A stretch of DNA of 64,000 nt from Liolophura sinensis (taxonomy: Eukaryota > Mollusca > Polyplacophora > Chitonida > Chitonidae), in the NCBI RefSeq assembly GCF_032854445.1, contig NC_088299.1, positions 11,153,608 to 11,217,607 on the forward strand, written 5' to 3'. Of the stretch, positions 23,813 through 35,106 are shown in pieces (within the stretch, counting starts at the first letter, position 1; each line of letters begins with the position of its first letter). The notes below the pieces were generated by a model. That model was not told the origin of the DNA, made no database searches, and saw nothing but the letters and a program-made list of their open reading frames with translations. Position numbers and translations under genes: made by a program.

Positions 23813-24275
23813 GGAATTATGAAAGATTGGTTTTTATTTCTTAATATGCAGTTTAGAACGTGTCATAAGATATAATCAATAATCGTAATTCCAATTCTCA
23901 AAGCTGCGTTAAACATAAACTATCAAAGAATTGTTGTGCAAGATGACCGAACGCCTACAGGCCTTCCAGAGTCATGTATAAAGCCACTTTTCAAGAACAT
24001 ACATGAATAGTCAGAATAAAACCCTGCCTGAGGTAAATTGACCATTGACCGGATTTCACCGGATACGAGTGACCAGTTGCCATCACAGTTACGTCGATGC
24101 CCTAGTTTTACTCTCTGTGCTGCAGTATACTGTAGTCCTACACGAACTTGGATCCTACCGGTGGACATAGCCTTCGCCAGGCCTAATCCCTTTGCATTCT
24201 TTTGACGTCATTGTATATAAAATGCTATGTAAACACGGCATTTTGACTAATTTTAGACGACTGAGTGCAGGAGCG

Positions 24276-24310
24276 GGGGGGGGGGGGGGGGGGGGGAGAA
24301 GGGGGAGGGG
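24276..24310. repeat. Long G tract
   Basis: A run of more than 20 G broken once by A and followed by further G-rich sequence. It lies at the junction between units A and B, in a segment missing from the junction between B and C. Confidence 0.8.
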
Positions 24311-25224
24311 CAGCGTGTACGTTGCTCGTTGCTTTATATTAAGCACATACATGAACAGATGGAATAAAACTCTGACTGCATGGCGTAGCTTGATACCTGG
24401 ATTCATGGTTAATACGTGTGACCATTTGCCAACTGTAACACTGTCATCACTGTCCTGGTTTTACTCTTTGCAGTGAAGTCTTTATATTCGTACCCTTTCT
24501 CGTCTGTTGATTTTAACGGCTCATAAGGTTGTTCAATTGCTTTTATCTCGTTGCTGCATGCTTAAATAAACACATATCGTTATTTTTGTGGCATTTTGTG
24601 TGAAATTAATCATCTTGACAAGAAAACGCCCAGGTCTGTGTTGAAATCTATAGTTCTTAAACATTTTGTACTATTATTGCTACATTTTCGCCATGGCACA
24701 CAAGGTGCGTGTTCAAACCCGGCCTTGAACAATGAATTTATCATGGATTCCCCATGATTTTCATTCATTTACATTAACCTGTTCGATAGCTTCAGGGCAC
24801 TAAAAGCTGAAGAGAAGTAAGGGAAACAAAAAAGAGGGTTGATGTGTGTAGATAAAACTTCTGTGTTTATCTTCGAAGACGACCCAGGATTCAACTCCAG
24901 TCCAATTTCTTTCTTGTTGATACGGTCATTTTCAATCGATGTGAATGACAGCTTTTACTGATGTCCCCTAAAAAATAACATGTAGATTTAGGAAAATATG
25001 TCAACATGCGCAAGCCTGAATCAACAATCAAAGTGCCTCCGTGGAATATTGCTTTTATCCTGACTTGATAAGATGACATATGTGTAATATACCACCAATA
25101 GACATGCCATTATATAAGAGGACGAAGTGCCTTAACAGACCACATACTTTGTCCGCTTTGTTTGTCGTTACGTGTAGGTATAGGGTATTCTCACCATGAG
25201 GTTTCTGGCAGGGTTGGTGTTGAT

Positions 25225-26829
25225 GGGGGGATTAATTTGTAATGGCGTTTCCCCATCCAAGTTGAATGATGCACGCCAATACTGGAACGCTGAATAAATT
25301 ATTTTCCCAAGAGAACTAAGCCTTTACACAGCTGTCGTAAAGAACACCGATGGTATAAGGACACACGCGTGGACAGTAAAGAGGGGGAATGTTAACACAT
25401 TGAGTCCACAGAAAATGCTAGTCTTTGACCCTTGACAAATTACGCATGTTCAAACAACCATAGATAACATTTCAAGACATGCTTGGGTACACCGTTAAGT
25501 ATGCATTTTAGGTGTTGGAATCTGTAGCAGCGAGTGAGAAAATTGGCAACAGCCTAAAAAACTTTGTTGTGATTTCTCACCGGTTTTAAAACCGTGTCTT
25601 CTGACGGGTTCCTAGCATCCACACGAGTTAATTCTGCGTAAAATACGCGCCTGGCGTCAATATGACGTCTACAACGAAAAAGAACATGCGCAACAGTATC
25701 TTCTACAAAACATTCCTCACAATGACCCGTGTCATGGAAATTGATTTTATGCAAATAGCTGTTTGTTTTAATGTGACCAGACAAGAGTCTAAATACGAGT
25801 ATTTCGTCACAGCGACAGTTGAGAGAGAGATTGTAGCTTACAGAGATTTGAGAGTTGTGAGAGTAAAAGAATCTTCCTGTAACAGAGTTATCCCATTTAT
25901 TTTGCCATACTGGTATAAATTTCGGTTTGACATAACTAATAGCGTCTTGTACAGACAACGGGATGGTGTGGGATATATTGGGTAGATCAAGGGCCTTTTT
26001 GGCCAGTTTGTCGGCCAACTCATTTCCGTCAACACCATTGTGGGCCGGCACCCATTCAAACGCCACAGATACACCTTGATAGCCCAATATAGTACAGGTA
26101 TACAGTATTTCATACACAAGCGCTGCCGACTTATTCCAAATAAAGTTACCAAGTGCCTGCAAAGAACTTAAGGAGTCTGTGAAAATAACAGCCCGTAATC
26201 GGTCTTAACTCGAGTAGATAGTTAAGAGCACTCAAGATTGCGGTAAGCTCTGCCTTGAACACGGAAACATAACCTGACAAGCGGAAAGATTTTTCATACC
26301 TCATTTCTGGAATACACTGTGATGCGCCCACTTTGTTAGTGTCGGGGCATTTGGAAGCGTCAGAAAATACTTGTAAGTACTCGTTCCAGTTTGATTTAAT
26401 ATGGTCCTTGACACATAACAACGATACATTACTGTTATCCGTCTTTTTGACTTTAGAATGTAGTTCCACAGAGACAAATAGGTCCAATAACTTCCAGGGA
26501 GGAAAATGAGGAACACAACCAGGCTGAATAGAAATATCCCTGGCCTGAAAGAAGTCAGGAATTTCGTTCGACCGTAAATTAAATGGCACGGCTTTCTTAC
26601 TGTCTTTACTATATAACTGATCATAATATGAGGGTTTAAGTACAGACGTTGCCGAATTATTAATGGCAGACTTTAGCCTGAAAGAAAACTTCAAGACACG
26701 CAACCGACGACGTAAGTGTAACGGCCACTCATTACAGAAGACTTCCAATACGCTGACAGGAGTGGAGCGTAAGCCTCCAGTACAAATACGTAGTGCGGCG
26801 CACTGGATAGAGTCAAGTTTAGCTTTGAG
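25225..26829 (-). mobile_element. 5'-truncated LINE (RNase H-bearing, I-like group), inserted in vanin B exon 1
   Basis: Read on the minus strand, it starts inside the end of the reverse transcriptase ORF (about 26829-26750). It then encodes an RNase H domain: FSDASKCPDTNKVGAS with the first Asp, FKAELTAILSALNYL with the Glu, and VAFEWVPAHNGVDGNELADK near the end. A C-terminal CEECFVEDTVAHVLFRC finger-like motif follows and the frame ends near 25554. A one-base frameshift near 26190 separates the two halves. The target duplication is 12 bp: 'gttggtgttgat' at 25213-25224 and 'gctggtgttgat' at 26830-26841, differing at one base. RNase H in the ORF argues for an I/R1/Ingi-like clade; the exact clade is not resolved. 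Confidence 0.88.
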
Positions 26830-27144
26830 GCTGGTGTTGATCCTAAAACTTGCGCAAATCCTACTAGGAGACCCCGTGAATCATAAAAGGTTTCTCTTTA
26901 CAAAACCATCGCTGAAACCGCCCCTGGCAATACAACAGCCGACTTACAAAGCCGCTGTGTATAACCACAAGCTCGTGCGCCCAGTTCACGTGAAGTCCAG
27001 GACAGAAGCTCTGGCGGTGATAAACAAAAACTTGGACATCTACGAGAAGCAAGCTGCTAAGGCAGGATCTAAGGTATTGTCATATATATAAATAATTATG
27101 TATGCGTGAAGCAAAGGTTAATATAACATTACGAGGAATTATTT

Positions 27145-27325
27145 AGATTTTATTTATTTGATTAGTGTTTTATGACGTACTCAGGAAAATTTTAATTATA
27201 CGACGGCGGCCACCACTATGGTAGGAGGAAACCAGGCAGATTTGGGCAAAACCCACGAACCAAGACCGTGCGGTCGGAGAGAAAGCCAGCATGAGGTGGA
27301 CGTGAACTCACTTTGGTGAGAGGCT
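27145..27325 (-). repeat. SINE-1 copy in vanin B intron, minus orientation
   Basis: Orthologous to the insertion at 20703-20905: same place in the intron, same tail ('tttatttgattagtgttt'). Confidence 0.85.
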
Positions 27326-28109
27326 TCTGGCGAGGTTATTTACAGTTGCACCTTCCCCACCTCTAACCTCATATATATATTGCTCGGCAGTTTATTTGGT
27401 TGGAAAGCTGTTTGACATCAACAAGCAACACAGCCTACAGACGTTGGACACGACAACCGTCCCCGTTTTTAAACAACTGCACTTCGCAAACCAACCAGAT
27501 AGTATTACTTGCTCATTGAGGGCATCAGTACTTTCAGCATTTACCAATATTGTCCTACTTTTGGAGTTTTCGTGCATCATACCATATCCTTGGTATGTCA
27601 GGCCTTTCGATGGTACAGAGTCTGTAACAGACCACATTACGCTTGCAACCGCAGGAGCAAGTAGCGGGAATAGTATCCATTAGCATATATACATTTCTGA
27701 TTACACTGACGAGATATTCTGATAATCGCTGTGTTGTCTGACTTGTCTCGGAACCACTGCAAAGTGATTCCGAGATGTGGTAAATGAGACAAGTAAGTAT
27801 TAACTGCTTATATGGCGCCCAAAAGCAGGTCCCCCTTGCATTCCATGGAATTCTAAATGAAAAGCTGAAGAATTAACATTTGTGTATCTTTTATATGAGT
27901 GTAATACTCAGTGGTAACTAGAGTATCACGTTGTTAACCACACGATGAGAGTATATTTTGGCTAGTTTACATTATTTTTAATTATTGGCATTTTCTGAAT
28001 AAAGCATAAAGTGTATTTGATAATTAGAGTTTGTAGCGTTATTGTATAGAAGAGTGAAAACTATAGATTTTGTTGAGCGAAATCATCCAAGCCATAAGAA
28101 TATGTATAT

Positions 28110-28475
28110 ATGTAAGCTTGGGGTTTAACATCGTATTTAACAATTTTTCACTCACATCATTTGAGTCATTAGGTGTGTGTATACATATACTGTGTCTTCT
28201 TGTGGAAGAGCGAGTCCATGCCATAAAAGTGCTGCCGCCACTGAAGTGTCATGCCTAAGACACCAGACATGACACCCAATCCAGTCACATTATGCTGACA
28301 CAGCTACCAAGCAGTCCTGTTTCCTGGTTTTAACCTCTCAATACTGAGCGCCAGGAAGGCTGCCAAAAGGTACCACTTTGAAGTCCTTACAATGACCCAA
28401 CATAAGTCTAATCACAGGTCTGCCGACTTCGAGACGGGCGCTCTAAGCATTATACCACCAAAGAGGTCCAAGTCA
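28110..28475 (-). repeat. SINE-3 copy in vanin B intron, minus orientation
   Basis: Orthologous to 22020-22370, ending with 'gacgggcgctctaagcatta'. Confidence 0.85.
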
Positions 28476-30072
28476 TAAGACGTTATCTTTTCAGTTCGAG
28501 TGGTTAGTGAGCTAGCGCAACACAATGACGAAGGAGTCTCTCATCAATGAGATAGCTCATCCTGGCTTCCTTTCAGGTCGTAATCAATATGTGTTTTGTG
28601 GCACTACTTTGTATAAAGGCATGTCATAATTTGTGTTTTTCAGGGCGTCGACATCTTGGTGTTTCCTGAAGATGGGTTGTATGGTGGGGCAATCTTGCAA
28701 AGGATAAATATGTACCTGTTCCTAGAATCGGTTCCAGATCCAAAGGAGGTCATTTGGAACCCTTGCGTTGAGAAGAACCGGTTTGCCAACACCGAGGTTC
28801 AGCATCGGTTGAGTTGTATGGCCAGAAACAACTCGCTGTACATCGCGGCCAATATGGGAGATGTCCACCACTGTAGTAGAGCCTCGGATACATCATGTCC
28901 TCGAGATGGTCGATACCAGTACAACACAGACGTCGTCTTCAACCCACATGGTACCTTGATCGTCCGCTACCACAAACTAAACTTGTTCTTTGAAACCGAC
29001 TTCGATTACCCTCCTAAAGCCGAACTGGCAACCTTCGATACACCCTTTGGTCGTTTCGCCGTTTTCACTTGCTTTGACAGTCTGTTTCACGACCCGTGAG
29101 GTTATCGAAGATTACAATGACTCGGTTGCATTTCCAACCCTGTGGTCGGAGAGACCTCCGTTTCTCTACGCTGTCCAATGGCAGTCCGCCTTTTCGGTGG
29201 GCATGAAGGTCAACTTACTGGCAGCCAATCACAACAATGCTGGTGGGAGCGGTATCTACACGCCGACAGGTGTCGCTATATACGCTGGTAACCATCAGCC
29301 GAGTCAACTACTCATCGCCACGATTCACTCCAGGCCAAATGTCTTCCCGTCGCCGCAGCGAAAACCCACAATCAGTGCAACACAGTCGACCGGTGTGTAC
29401 GCATCATTGGCTTTTAGAGATCACTACAAGTTTGTAAACCTGAGGAAGGGTAGCTCTTCGGCCACAGTCTGTAATGGCAGACTCTGTTGTCAGGCTAACT
29501 ACTCCTTTACACAACACGGCGGTGATATGTTTGCCTTGGGAGCGTTTTCTGGAGTACACACGACGATTGCTCGAGCGGGTTTGCAGGTGTGTGTGGTGAT
29601 GAAGTGCGTTGGCTGGGGCTAACCATCCTTACCCTGCGGCCAAACCCCGCATTCGTCAGCTTCCACATTCAGCCTAGTCCTCACCGGAAACTTCACCACC
29701 AACTACGTCTTCCCGGAGATTCTGGTTAGTTCTGGTGGGACAGAGGAGTTAGCCAGCGGCGAAAGGCAGTACTCTGACAAGGTTCTGTCCAGCGCTCATG
29801 GTTTCTCCAAACCCCTGCTTTCTGCCGTTCTGTTTGGACGTCTCTACAGCGCAGATTAAATGAGCAAAAAAGATGGCTCGAAACGTGTCTTGCTGCAATG
29901 TCGTATTAAAGGAATTATGAAAGATTGGTTTTTATTTCTTAATATGCAGTTTAGGACGTGTCATAAGATATAATCAATAATCGTAAGGCCAATTCTCAAA
30001 GCTGCGTTAAACATAAACTATCAAAGAATTGTTGTGCAAGATGACCGAACGCCTACAGGCCTTCCAGAGTCT

Positions 30073-30837
30073 CAGTAGGCGTAATCTTCGCACCGATGCT
30101 CTTGGATCTTAGGTTTCTTCTCTCCGTTAGCTATGTCTTGCTCAGTCTCGTCGAGTCTTCTTTTTCGAATGTTTGTGGCTCACCCGGGTATATAGTAATA
30201 CTGTTTACAAAAAATGACACTATTTTTCTTGGATGATTTCAATCACACATACTGCGGGATTCCTTACATTTCCAGTCTTCGTTTTAAAGCGACATCAGTG
30301 GATGTACATGGAGTCCATGTGACAAATGTCCACTTTTATTTTACCATAATCGACGATGTTAATTGTTTAATTGCTGTAACTCGATCCACAAAGAAGTAAG
30401 TGATCATTGAGCGTTGATGCCCATGTTGTGCAATTTGAGCAAAACAAAAGCAAGTATAAAATCGTGAAGACTCTACAGCAAGATTTCAGACTTATGTATA
30501 ACTACAGGAGGATATGTATTATTCGCCCAAGCTAATAGACAGTTTGCTGCAATGTCGTATCAAGCTTTCTCCTATATACCAAATATTGCTAGCCAATACA
30601 TATTCAAATATACATATTCAAATGACAACGACCATCATTAGTATACTTCGGGAACAATTTAGGCATGTCAAATCTGAGGAGTTCATGTGACACTACTGAT
30701 TCACGGCGATATAACCATACGGAGTTAGACAGGTCACATCTGATCAATTGCAACTAACATCACTGCATTTTTAAAACCTAGTTCTGTGTAAGTTATGGTG
30801 CTGGGGGGGGGGGGGTGGAGGTGGGGGGGAGTGTAGT
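30073..30837. other. Spacer private to the B-C junction
   Basis: Sequence not present after copy A. Its left edge holds a protein-like open stretch on the minus strand (about 30179-30075) with a KRRLDETEQDIANGEKKPK motif and a stop; I do not recognise it. The rest shows no coding signal. A G-rich tract lies at about 30803-30830 at its right edge. Confidence 0.5.
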
Positions 30838-31954
30838 CATGTATGAAGCCACTTTTCAAGAACATACATGAATAGTCAGAATAAAACCCTGCCTGAGGTA
30901 AATTGACCATTGACCGGATTTCACCGGATACGAGTGACCATTTGCCATCACAGTTACGTCGATGCCCTAGTTTTACTCTCTGTGCTGCCGTATACTGTAG
31001 TCCTACACAAACTAGGACCCTACCGGTGGACATAGCCTTCGCCAGGCCTAATCCCTTTGCATTCTTTTGACGTCATTGTATATAAAATGCTATGTAAACA
31101 CGGCATTTTATGGAATAAAACTCTGACTGCATGGCGTAGCTTGATAAGGAACCTGGATTCATGGTTAATACGTGTGACCATTTGCCAACTGTAACACTGT
31201 CATCACTGTCCTGGTTTAACTCTTTGCACTGAAGTCTTTTTATATTCGTACCCTTTCTCGTGGGTTGATTTTAACGGCTCATAAGGTTGTTCAATTGCTT
31301 TTATCTCGTTGCTGCATGCTTAAATAAACACATATCGTTAGTTTTGTGGCCTTTAGTGTGAAATTAATCATCTTGACAAGAAAACGCCCAAGTCTGTGTC
31401 GAAGTCTATAGTTCTTAAATATTTTGTACTTTTATTGCTACATTTTCGCCATGACACACAAGGTGCGTGTTCAAACCCGGCCTTGGACAATGAATTTATC
31501 ATGGATTCCCCATGATTTTCATTCATTTACATTAACCTGTTCGATAGTTTCAGGGCACTAAAAGCTGAAGAGAAGTAAGGGAAACAAAAAAGAGGGTTGA
31601 TGTGTGTAGATAAAACCTTCTGTGTTGATCTTCAGAGACGACCCAGGATTCAACTCCAGTCCAATTCCTTGCTTGCTGATACAGTCATTTTCAATCGATG
31701 TGAATGACAGCGCTTACGGATGTCCCCTAAAAAAAAACATGTAAATTCAGGAAAATATGTCAACATGCGCAAGCATGAATCAACAATCAAAGTGCCTCCG
31801 TGGAAAATTGCTTTTATCCTGACTTGATAAGATGACATATGTGTAATATCCCACCAATAGTCATGCCATTATATAAGAGGACGAAGTGACTTAACAGACC
31901 ACATACTTTGTCCGCTTTGTTTGTCGTTACGTGTAGGTATAGTGTATTATCACC

Positions 31955-34900
31955 ATGAGGTTTTTGGCAGGGTTGGTGTTGATCCTAAACCTTGGGCAAA
32001 TCCTACTAGGAGACCCCGTGAATCATAAAAGGTTTCTCTTCACAAAACCATCGCTGAAACCGCCCCTGGCAATACAACAGCCGACTTACAAAGCCGCTGT
32101 GTATAACCACAAGCTCGTGCGCCCAGTTCACGTGAAGTCCAGGACAGAAGCTCTGGCGGTGATGAACAAAAACTTGGACATCTACGAGAAGCAAGCTGCT
32201 AAGGCAGGATCTAAGGTATTGTCATATATATATATATATATGTAATTATGTATGCGTGAAGCAAAGGTTAATATAACATTACGAGGAATTATTTAGATTT
32301 TAGTTATTTGATTAGTGTTTTATGACGTACTCAGGAAAATTTTAATTATACGACGGCGGCCACCACTATGGTAGGAGGAAACCAGGCAGAATTGGGCAAA
32401 ACCCACGACCCAAAACCATGCGGTCGGAGAGAAAGCCAGCATGAGGTGGACGTGAACTCACTTTGGTGAGAGGCTTCTGGCGAGGTTATTTACAGTTGCA
32501 CCTTCCCCACCTCTAACCTCATATATATATTGCTCGGCTGTTTATTTGGTTGGAAAGCCGCTTGATATCAACAAGCAACACAGCCTACAGACGTTGGACA
32601 CGACAACCGTCCCCGTTTTTAAACAACTGCACTTCGCAAACCAACCAGATGGTATTACTTGCTCATGGAGGGCATCAGTACTTTCAGCATTTACCAATAT
32701 TGTCCTACTTTTGGAGTTTTCGTGTATCATACCATATCCTTGGTATGTCAGGCCTTTCGATGGTACAGAGTCTGTAACAGACCACATTACGCTTGCAACC
32801 GCAGGAGCAAGTAGCGGGAATAGTATCCATTAGCATATATACATTTCTGATTACACTGACGAGATATTCTGATAATCGCTGTGTTGTCTGACTTGTCTCG
32901 GAACCACTGCAAAGTGATTCCGAGATGTGGTAAATGAGACAAGTAAGTATTAACTGCTTATATGGCGCCCAAAAGCAGGTCCCCCTTGCATTCCATGAGG
33001 TAAACTGGAATTCTAAATGAAAAGCTGAAGAATTAACATTTGTGTATCTTTTATATGAGTGTAATACTCAGTGGTAACTAGAGTATCACGTTGTTAACCA
33101 CACGATGAGAGTATATTTTGGCTAGTTTACATTATTTTTAATTATTGGCATTTTCTGAATAAAGCATAAAGTGTATTTGATAATTAGAGTTTGTAGCGTT
33201 ATTGTATAGAAGAGTGAAAACTATAGATTTTGTTGAGCGAAATCATCCAAGCCATAAGAATATGTATATATGTAAGCTTGGGGTTTAACATCGTATTTAA
33301 CAATTTTTCACTCACATCATTTGAGTCATTAGGTGTGTGTATACATATACTGTGTCGTCTTGTGGAAAAGCGAGTCCATGCCATAAAAGTGCTGCTGAAG
33401 TATCATGCCTAAGACACCAGACATGACACCCAATCCAGTCACATTATGCTGACACAGCTACCAAGCAGTCCTGTTTCCTGGTTTTAACCTCTCAATACTG
33501 AGCGCCAGGAAGACTGCCAAAAGGTACCACTTTAAAGTCCTTACAATGACCCAACATAAGTCTAATCACAGGTCTGCCGACTTCGAGACGGGCGCTCTAA
33601 CCATTAGGCCACCAAAGAGGTCCAAGTCATAAGACGTTATCTCTTTCAATTCGAGTGGTTAGTGAGCTAGCGCAACACAATGACGAAGGAGTCTCTCATC
33701 AATGAGATAGCTCATCCTGGCTTCCTTTCAGGTCGTAATCAATATGTTTTTTGTGGCACTACTTTGTATAAAGGCATGTCATAATTTGTGTTTTTCAGGG
33801 CGTCGACATCTTGGTGTTTCCTGAAGATGGGTTGTATGGTGGGGCAATCTTGCAAAGGATAAATATGTACCTGTTCCTAGAATCGGTTCCAGATCCAAAG
33901 GAGGTCATTTGGAACCCTTGCGTTGAGAAGAACCGGTTTGCCAACACCGAGGTTCAGCATCGGTTGAGTTGTATGGCCAGAAACAACTCGCTGTACATCG
34001 TGGCCAATATGGGAGATGTCCACCACTGTAGTAGAGCCTCGGATACATCATGTCCCCTGGACGGCAGATACCAGTACAACACAGACGTCGTCTTCAATCC
34101 ACATGGTACCTTGATCGTCCGCTACCATAAACGAAATTTGTTTTATGAAACCGAATTCAATTACCCTCCTAAAGCCGAACTGGCAACCTTCGATACACCC
34201 TTTGGTCGTTTCGCCGTTTTCACTTGCTTTGACAGTCTGTTTCACGACCCGTCCATTGAGGTTATCGAAGATTACAATGTAGACTCGGTTGCATTTCCAA
34301 CCCTATGGTCGGAGAGACCTCCGTTTTTCTACGCTGTCCAATGGCAATCCGCCTTTTCGGTGGGCATGAAGGTCAACTTACTGGCAGCCAATCACAACAA
34401 TGCTGGTGGGAGCGGTATCTACACGCCGACAGGTGTCGCTATATACGCTGGTAACCATCAGCCGAGTCAACTACTCATCGCCACGATTCATTCCAGGCCA
34501 AATGTCTTCCCGTCGCCGCAGCCAAAACCCACAATCAGTGCAACACAGTCGACCGGTGTGTACGCATCATTGGCTTTTAGAGATCACTATAAGTTTGTAA
34601 ACCTGAGGGAGGGTAGCTCTTCGGCCACAGTCTGTAATGGCAGACTCTGCTGTCAGGCTAACTACTCCTTTACACAACACGGCGGTGATGTGTTTGCCTT
34701 GGGGGCGTTTTCTGGAGTACACACGGCGATTGCTCGATTTGGTGTACAGATGTGTGTGGTGATGAAGTGCGTTGGCTGGGGCACACCATCCTTACCCTGC
34801 GGCCAAACCCCGCATTCGTCAGCTTCCACATTCAGTCGCCTAGTCCTCACCGGAAACTTCACCACCAACTACGTCTTCCCGGAGATTCTGGTTAGTTCTG

Positions 34901-35025
34901 GCGGGACAGAGGAGTTAGCCAGCGGCGAATGGCAGTACTCCGACAAGGTTCTGTCCAGTGCTCATGGTTTCTCCAAACCCCTGCTTTCTGCCGTTCTTCT
35001 TGGACGTCTCTACAGTGCACATTAA
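31955..35025 (+). CDS. Pantetheinase/biotinidase (vanin-like) copy C, secreted, intact
   Basis: Exons 31955-32215 and 33799-35025 join in phase 0 to 495 residues, the same structure as copy A. The triad Glu96, Lys198 and Cys230 is intact. I count about 34 residue differences from copy A. They cluster around Lys198 (KRNLFYETEFNY against KLNLFFETDFDY), in WSERPPFFYA against WTETPPFLYA, and in AIARFGVQMC against TIARAGLQVC. The signal peptide (MRFLAGLVLILNLGQILLGD) is conserved. TATATAA is at 31870-31876. Changes near the catalytic Lys could alter substrate preference, but that is inference. Confidence 0.92.
32294..32475 (-). repeat. SINE-1 copy in vanin C intron, minus orientation
   Basis: Orthologous to the copies at 20703 and 27145. 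Confidence 0.85.
33272..33630 (-). repeat. SINE-3 copy in vanin C intron, minus orientation
   Basis: Orthologous to the copies at 22020 and 28110. It is a little shorter, with a small internal loss near 33392. Confidence 0.85.
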
Positions 35026-35100
35026 ACGCGCGCGCAAAAAAAAAAACAAAACAAAAAACAAAAAAAAAAAATGAAAACATGATAACTCCAAGCGTGTTTT

Positions 35101-35106
35101 AATAAA
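35101..35106 (+). terminator. Poly(A) signal of vanin copy C
   Basis: AATAAA lies 75 bases after the stop, in a 3' UTR that begins with an alternating GC stretch and long A runs. Confidence 0.55.

Larger units (their letters stand above)
18756..24240 (+). repeat. Segmental duplication, unit A (vanin copy A plus flanks)
   Basis: Non-coding sequence on both sides of the gene is shared with the other two units. The 5' flank (from about 18756) matches 24336 onward and 31100 onward; introns match throughout; the 3' flank to about 23965 matches 29860-30072, and 23970-24240 matches 30838-31105. Unit A carries a private insertion of about 750 bp (roughly 19318-20068) in its 5' flank, holding a SINE-2 and a relic of another vanin paralogue. 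Confidence 0.85.
25196..29859 (+). pseudogene. Vanin-like copy B, broken by a LINE and by mutations
   Basis: Exon 1 starts at 25196 with the same ATG and signal-peptide codons as the intact copies. It is cut at 25224 by a 1.6-kb LINE and resumes at 26830, ending at 27073; exon 2 is 28644-29859. Exon 2 has lost five bases after the FHDP codons (near 29097), which gives an immediate stop and shifts the frame. It also has 3-base losses near 29118 and 29673 and a nonsense change near 29620, where copy A has TGGGGCACACC and B has TGGGGCTAACC. The promoter and TATA box remain. Codons away from these lesions are still close to copies A and C, so the loss looks recent. Confidence 0.93.
24336..30072 (+). 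repeat. Segmental duplication, unit B (vanin pseudogene plus flanks)
   Basis: It matches unit A and unit C in the 5' flank, promoter, exons, intron and 3' flank. The match to unit A's 3' flank breaks at about 30072 and resumes at 30838, leaving a 765-bp spacer not seen after copy A. Confidence 0.85.
31095..35030 (+). repeat. Segmental duplication, unit C (vanin copy C plus flanks)
   Basis: It matches units A and B from the 5' flank to the end of the coding region. Homology becomes patchy right after the stop codon, where copy C has an A-rich 3' UTR instead. Confidence 0.85.

Noticed and set aside
25662-25985. Plus-strand frame opposite the LINE
   Set aside because: It is the antisense shadow of the LINE's RNase H region.
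18756-35106. Reading the three vanin copies as one large assembly error
   Set aside because: The units differ at many positions, each has private insertions (SINE-2 with relic, LINE) and different 3' flanks, so they are real separate copies in this sequence.
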